Below are positions 60,446 through 64,000 of a DNA stretch of 64,000 nt, in pieces (position 1 is the stretch's first letter; the number at the start of each line of letters is the position of its first letter). This stretch comes from CAVRUD01 sp963849635. GTDB taxonomy: Bacteria; Chloroflexota; Chloroflexia; Thermomicrobiales; UBA6265. The DNA is taken from the NCBI GenBank assembly GCA_963849635.1, contig CAWKIA010000030.1:1-64000 (forward strand), in the 5' to 3' direction. The notes under the pieces are model-generated. The model made no database searches. It saw only the letters and a program-made list of their open reading frames with translations, and had not been told where the DNA came from. Made by a program: the position numbers and the translations under genes.

Positions 60446-62410
60446 TTACACCCCGTACTCCACCGAAGACTTGACGTAACGCAGGTTGATGATCGTGCCG
60501 ATCAGGATGACGACGAAGAGGACGGCGCCGATCGCGGAGGCCAATCCGAAGTTGTTGAAGCGGACGGCCTGGTAGTAGAGCTCCAGGGACGGGACGTAGG
60601 TCGAGCTGCCAGGGCCACCGCCGGTGGTGAGGAAGACGGCGGCGAACTCCTGCACGATAGCGATGAAGGTGAGGATGACGAGCAGGCGGACCTGGCTGAG
60701 GAGCAGGGGCAGGTCGATGTTGAAGAAGCGGCGGATTGGGCCGGCGCCGTCCACCTGGGCGGCGTCGAAGATTTCACTGGGGATGGAGATGAGGCCGCCG
60801 TAGAAGATGAGGAGGGCGAACGCGCTGACCCAGGGGAAGCCGATTACGACGATCGACCAGAGCGCGGTGTCGGAGTCGCCCAGCCAGACCTGGGCCCAGG
60901 AGTCGAGGCCGAGGCCGCGCAGGACCTGGTTGGCCAGGCCGATCTGGGGATCGTAGATGTTGACCCAGAGGAGGACGCCGACGACGCCGGGAACGATCAC
61001 CTGGAGGACGAAGAGGGTGCGCATCGCGTAGCGCAGCTTGTGCGAGCGCAGGTTGAAGATCATCTCGGCGACGACGAGGGGGACGATCAGCTTCAGAAAT
61101 GCGGTGACGATCAGAATGACGAGATTCCCGATACCGGTCCAAAAATAGCGGTCTTCACCCAAGGCGCGGAACTGGTCGAGCCCGACCCAGCGGGTCTCGA
61201 GGCCCGGGGACCAGACCGTAAACGCGTGGTAGATGCCGGAGATAGCCGGATAGTAGTTGAAGATCAGAAGTAGGGTGACGGTGGGCAGCAAGAAGAGGTA
61301 CGAAACGCGACCGCGCCAGATCTCTTGGCCGAGATGGGCGCCGCTCTGGCGGTAACCGCGCCAGGCGCGCTCGCCGCTCGGGCGGCGACGGAGCCCGAGG
61401 ATAGCGCCGATCGCCAGTAGGACCGCAAGGGCGATGCCAAGATAGGGCAGCCACTTGATGTACCAGGCGTCTGGCTCGGGGATGTCGAAGGTGCCGTCGG
61501 CTGACTGAGTGGCGGAGATGACCTGGCTATTCGTGGCGAGGACGGCTCCGCCTCCGCCACCGAGGAGTGCGAGGTCGTTGATCTCGCCGGAGATGGTCTG
61601 GTCGCGGCGGTTCTCGCCGTTCGCGTCGAGCACGAGGATGGTACCGTTGCGGGTGGCGGCGACGACGGTCGCGCCGTCGCGGGAGATGGCGGCGGCGTTG
61701 GCGCGGTCGTCGGCGGAAACGGTCCAGGTCGGTTCGCCGTTGGTGCCGTCGAGCAGGGAGATATTGCCGTTGTCGTCGGCAGTGACGACCGCGGCCCCAT
61801 TTGGCGTCACGCCGAGGCCGCGGATCGCGAAATCGAGGCGGTTCTCCCAGAGCCGCTGGCCCTTGGCGTCGAGCAGGATGACGCGAGAGTCGCGGGTGCC
61901 GGCGAGGGCGCGGTAGGCGCGGGCGTCGCCGTAGACGGCGGTCTCGGTGATGGTGTCGCCGGCGGTGTACTCCCAGAGGACCTTGCCGGTCGCGTCGAAG
62001 GCGGTGACGGTGCGGTCGTCGGACCCGGCGATGACGATCGCGCCGTCTGGAGTGATCGCGATGGCGCCGAACGCCTGGGCTCCATCGTATCGCCAGAGTT
62101 CCGTTCCCTCGCCATCGAGGAGGTACACGCGCCTGTCCTCGGATGCGACGGCGACGCGGGTGCCATCGTCGGCGACGGCGACATCGAAGACGGTGCCCTC
62201 GGTGACGAACTGCCACACGGGTGCGCCGGTGGCGTCGAACGCGGCGACGGTATTGTCGCGCTGGCCGGCGACGACGAGGCTGCCGTCGGCGCTGGCGGCG
62301 GCGGCGTAGACGATGGCGCCGGGGTCGGCGGTCCAGTCGGCGGCAACGACAGCTTTGGCGAGCGTGAGGGTTAGAAGGAGCGCGATGGAGATCGCCGCGC
62401 AAGGCCCCAT
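60446..62410 (-). CDS. Carbohydrate ABC permease (MalF type) fused to N-terminal beta-propeller
   Basis: 654 aa from ATG 62410. A signal-anchor (AAISIALLLTLTLAKAVVAA) is followed by residues about 25-300 of PQQ/WD-like blades, each with an ADGSLVVAGQRDNTVAAFDA-type repeat (at least six: VAVASEDRRVYLLDGEGTEL, IVIAGSDDRTVTAFDATGKV, VVTADDNGNISLLDGTNGEP and others). Then a helix WLPYLGIALAVLLAIGAILG, a basic cytoplasmic stretch and a full MalF-type permease with EAA loop SEIFDAAQVDGAGPIRRFF. Topology puts the propeller outside, near the solute-binding protein. The frame is open further upstream to 62530 but that part is repeat sequence; neither start has a good SD. The fusion is unusual. Confidence 0.85.
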   Translation of the reverse strand: MGPCAAISIALLLTLTLAKAVVAADWTADPGAIVYAAAASADGSLVVAGQRDNTVAAFDATGAPVWQFVTEGTVFDVAVADDGTRVAVASEDRRVYLLDGEGTELWRYDGAQAFGAIAITPDGAIVIAGSDDRTVTAFDATGKVLWEYTAGDTITETAVYGDARAYRALAGTRDSRVILLDAKGQRLWENRLDFAIRGLGVTPNGAAVVTADDNGNISLLDGTNGEPTWTVSADDRANAAAISRDGATVVAATRNGTILVLDANGENRRDQTISGEINDLALLGGGGGAVLATNSQVISATQSADGTFDIPEPDAWYIKWLPYLGIALAVLLAIGAILGLRRRPSGERAWRGYRQSGAHLGQEIWRGRVSYLFLLPTVTLLLIFNYYPAISGIYHAFTVWSPGLETRWVGLDQFRALGEDRYFWTGIGNLVILIVTAFLKLIVPLVVAEMIFNLRSHKLRYAMRTLFVLQVIVPGVVGVLLWVNIYDPQIGLANQVLRGLGLDSWAQVWLGDSDTALWSIVVIGFPWVSAFALLIFYGGLISIPSEIFDAAQVDGAGPIRRFFNIDLPLLLSQVRLLVILTFIAIVQEFAAVFLTTGGGPGSSTYVPSLELYYQAVRFNNFGLASAIGAVLFVVILIGTIINLRYVKSSVEYGV

Positions 62411-62419
62411 AACGCCCCG

Positions 62420-62480
62420 GGCCGCTAAAGCCCCTAACCCCCCAGCCCCCTTCCCCCCGCTGCGGCAGGGGGAAGGGGGA
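62420..62480. repeat. C/G-rich dispersed hairpin element (second copy)
   Basis: CCCCTAACCCCCC...CCCCCTTCCCCCCGCTGC and GGCAGGGGGAAGGGGG. Inverted relative to the copy at 62635-62690; both resemble 11701-11756. Confidence 0.6.
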
Positions 62481-62634
62481 GTGTCGCGGGAGGGGCGGGC
62501 GTGTGTCCTTAGAACGTGCGCGAGCGACATGGAGGTGACCCTTGCGGCGTGTGGACGCAGCGATAGCGGGAACTCTCATTCCACGGATATGCCCCAGCCC
62601 GCGGGCGCACCGCCCAGCCGCGATGCGCCGTTCT

Positions 62635-62690
62635 CCCCCTTCCCCTTGCCGCAGCAGGGGGAAGGGGGTTGGGGGTTAGGGGGCAAAACC
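62635..62690. repeat. C/G-rich dispersed hairpin element (third copy)
   Basis: CCCCCTTCCCCTTGCCGCAG then GGGGGAAGGGGGTTGGGGGT, ending TTAGGGGGC next to the solute-binding protein stop. It may end or trim the message between the binding protein and permease genes. Confidence 0.6.
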
Positions 62691-64000
62691 CTACGCCTGA
62701 CTTGCCGGCTTCTTCTCCGGGGTCTCCAGGTCGGCGTCGGTGAGCTGCATGTGGGTGAGGATCTCGGGGAAGAGGCGGTCGATCGATTCCTGGTAGGAGT
62801 TGAGGAACTCCTCCTGGGTGACCTCGCCAGAAAAGTACTGCTGGGCGAGGTCGACCCACTCGCGCACGGAGGGCTGGTAGTCGGCGACGCCGCGGGAGCG
62901 GTAGGTGCCGGCAGTCGCCTTCTCGGTGTTGCCGATCAGCTTGAGCTGGGCGAATTTGTCGGCGAACTCCGCGGGGAGCTCGACATTCTTGACGACCGGC
63001 GGCCCATTCAGTCCGCTAGAGCCAGCATTGTTGGGGTCGAGGCGGTTCTCCATGTAGGTGCCGAAGCCCTCCGGCGAGGAAAGGAACATGAGGAAGTCGA
63101 CCTCGAGGTCGTTCTGGGCCTGGTCCTTCTTCGGGATGCCGAGGAAGCCGATGTTGACCTCGATGGTGCGGGCCGGGGCGTTGACTTCCGGGCCTTCCAT
63201 CGTCGGGTTGTTGAAGGAGCCGATGGTGAAGAGCTCGGCAGCGGCGTCCTGCAGGGGTTCGGGCGTGGGCTCGCCCTCGGCGGCGGCGCCGGCTGGGATG
63301 TAGCGGCCCTCGGCCAGGCTGGTGATGTCGCGCTCGAAGTTGGTGAGGAGGGAGGCGGTGTCGAGTTTGATGGCGGCCTTCTGGGTGAGGAAGAGCGGAT
63401 ATGCGTCGGCGGTGCCGAGCCAGCCGTCGGGGACGGCCTTGTCGGCAAAATCCTTGAGGTTGGTGTAGAGGGCGGCGAACTTGGCTCCATTGACGGCCTG
63501 GGTATGGTCGCGGAGGGCGATCATCTGGCGCTGGGTGTTGAACGTGATCTTGGTGGCGTCGTCGTTGTGGGGGTCGGTCGGGTCGTAGACCCAGGTGTCG
63601 TCGATGCCCGGGCGGAAGTTCCAGTCGCCGGGCTGGGCGCGGACAAGTTCGGCCTCGTCGCGGGTGTACTGATCGAGGTACATGCGGGCGAGCCAACCGA
63701 AGCGGTGTTCCCAGAAGGAGGTGTAGTTGCCTTCGATGGCGACGGGGATGTAGCCGGCGGCGGTGAGCTTGTCGCACCACTCCATGAACTGGGACCAGGT
63801 AGGTTGATTCTTTTCGGTTTCGGACAGGGCACGGGCCTCTTCCAGGATGCCTGCCGCCTCGAATGCAGTCTCGTTATAGAACCAGAGGACCTGGACGGTC
63901 TCGAGGTTGAGGACGAACATCTCGCCGGAGGTGGGGTCGATCATGTTGGCGATGGCGGTCTCGTCCATCGAGTCCCGCCACGGGGCGCCGGTATAGGGGT
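62691..64000 (-). CDS. Extracellular solute-binding protein, carbohydrate ABC family (N-terminus outside window)
   Basis: 436 residues are visible; the frame is open to the right edge (PYTGAPWRDSMDETAIANMI). CUT1-type binding protein features: TVQVLWFYNETAFEAAGI, TWSQFMEWCDKLTAAGYIPV, AAIKLDTASLLTNFERDI, NIGFLGIPKKDQAQNDLEVD and FLMFLSSPEGFGTYMENRL, then a helical C-terminus with QEEFLNSYQESIDRLFPEIL. It captures a sugar or glycan fragment outside the membrane and delivers it to the two permeases encoded downstream. The ligand is unknown. Confidence 0.92.
   Translation of the reverse strand, partial: PYTGAPWRDSMDETAIANMIDPTSGEMFVLNLETVQVLWFYNETAFEAAGILEEARALSETEKNQPTWSQFMEWCDKLTAAGYIPVAIEGNYTSFWEHRFGWLARMYLDQYTRDEAELVRAQPGDWNFRPGIDDTWVYDPTDPHNDDATKITFNTQRQMIALRDHTQAVNGAKFAALYTNLKDFADKAVPDGWLGTADAYPLFLTQKAAIKLDTASLLTNFERDITSLAEGRYIPAGAAAEGEPTPEPLQDAAAELFTIGSFNNPTMEGPEVNAPARTIEVNIGFLGIPKKDQAQNDLEVDFLMFLSSPEGFGTYMENRLDPNNAGSSGLNGPPVVKNVELPAEFADKFAQLKLIGNTEKATAGTYRSRGVADYQPSVREWVDLAQQYFSGEVTQEEFLNSYQESIDRLFPEILTHMQLTDADLETPEKKPASQA

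Noticed and set aside
1..64000. tRNA, rRNA and riboswitch genes
   Set aside because: Read for cloverleaf ends, rRNA words and common aptamer cores; nothing convincing was seen, though a dedicated search was not possible.

Overview
The window is high-GC bacterial DNA that looks like Chloroflexota, most likely a Thermomicrobia/Sphaerobacter-type lineage. This is inferred from base composition, several very large LuxR-STAND ATPases, an ECF41 sigma factor beside a carboxymuconolactone decarboxylase gene, GS type I pairs, berberine-type FAD oxidoreductases and many dispersed REP-like hairpins. No rRNA, tRNA or CRISPR array was recognised. Many genes carry what look like single-base frameshifts, so either the assembly retains indel errors or decay is unusually common.

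Layout. 1-7.6 kb: tail of a LuxR regulator, a shattered IS110 transposase sitting between two arms of a dispersed inverted repeat, a FAD oxidoreductase, a Cys-rich exported protein, a ParDE toxin-antitoxin pair, kynureninase and an SPFH protein. 7.8-13.7 kb: efflux block (ABC exporter, 14-TM MFS pump, DrrAB-type ABC pair). 14-19 kb: DUF885 protein, small ABM-like protein, SIMPL-domain protein, and the ECF41 sigma/CMD pair with a matching ECF41 promoter. 19-30 kb: two LuxR-STAND regulators, a TIR-STAND-TPR protein and two Cys-rich exported proteins. 30.7-33.9 kb: two glutamine synthetases. 34-39.7 kb: a cluster of Cys-rich exported proteins (three full-length genes, one of them frameshifted, and one pseudogene) with an IS630 remnant. 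39.9-43.3 kb: Xre-RES toxin-antitoxin, a MITE-like element, a second FAD oxidoreductase. 43.5-54.2 kb: two more LuxR-STAND regulators, an enolase-superfamily enzyme, VapBC, three secreted proteins. 54.4-64 kb: a minus-strand carbohydrate-uptake locus (solute-binding protein, beta-propeller/permease fusion, second permease, large probable (alpha/alpha)6 enzyme) followed by a serine hydrolase and a GNAT acetyltransferase.

Main theme. Eight loci, all on the minus strand, encode one family of small exported proteins: a conserved MD-x3-FD N-terminus, a twin-arginine-like signal, usually a CGN...C...CVCC core, and often Thr/Pro-rich mucin-like linkers. Three clustered members share a palindrome CGTA-N4-TACG 82-88 bp upstream of the start codon; a fourth copy lies 86 bp upstream of an unrelated small gene, and CGTC-N4-GACG variants precede two other members. 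Several of these genes lie next to STAND-type regulators. The STAND chassis occurs both with a C-terminal LuxR helix-turn-helix (transcription output) and with an N-terminal TIR domain (possible NADase/immune output). These two observations, together with the beta-propeller fused to an ABC permease, are the strongest candidates for undescribed biology here.
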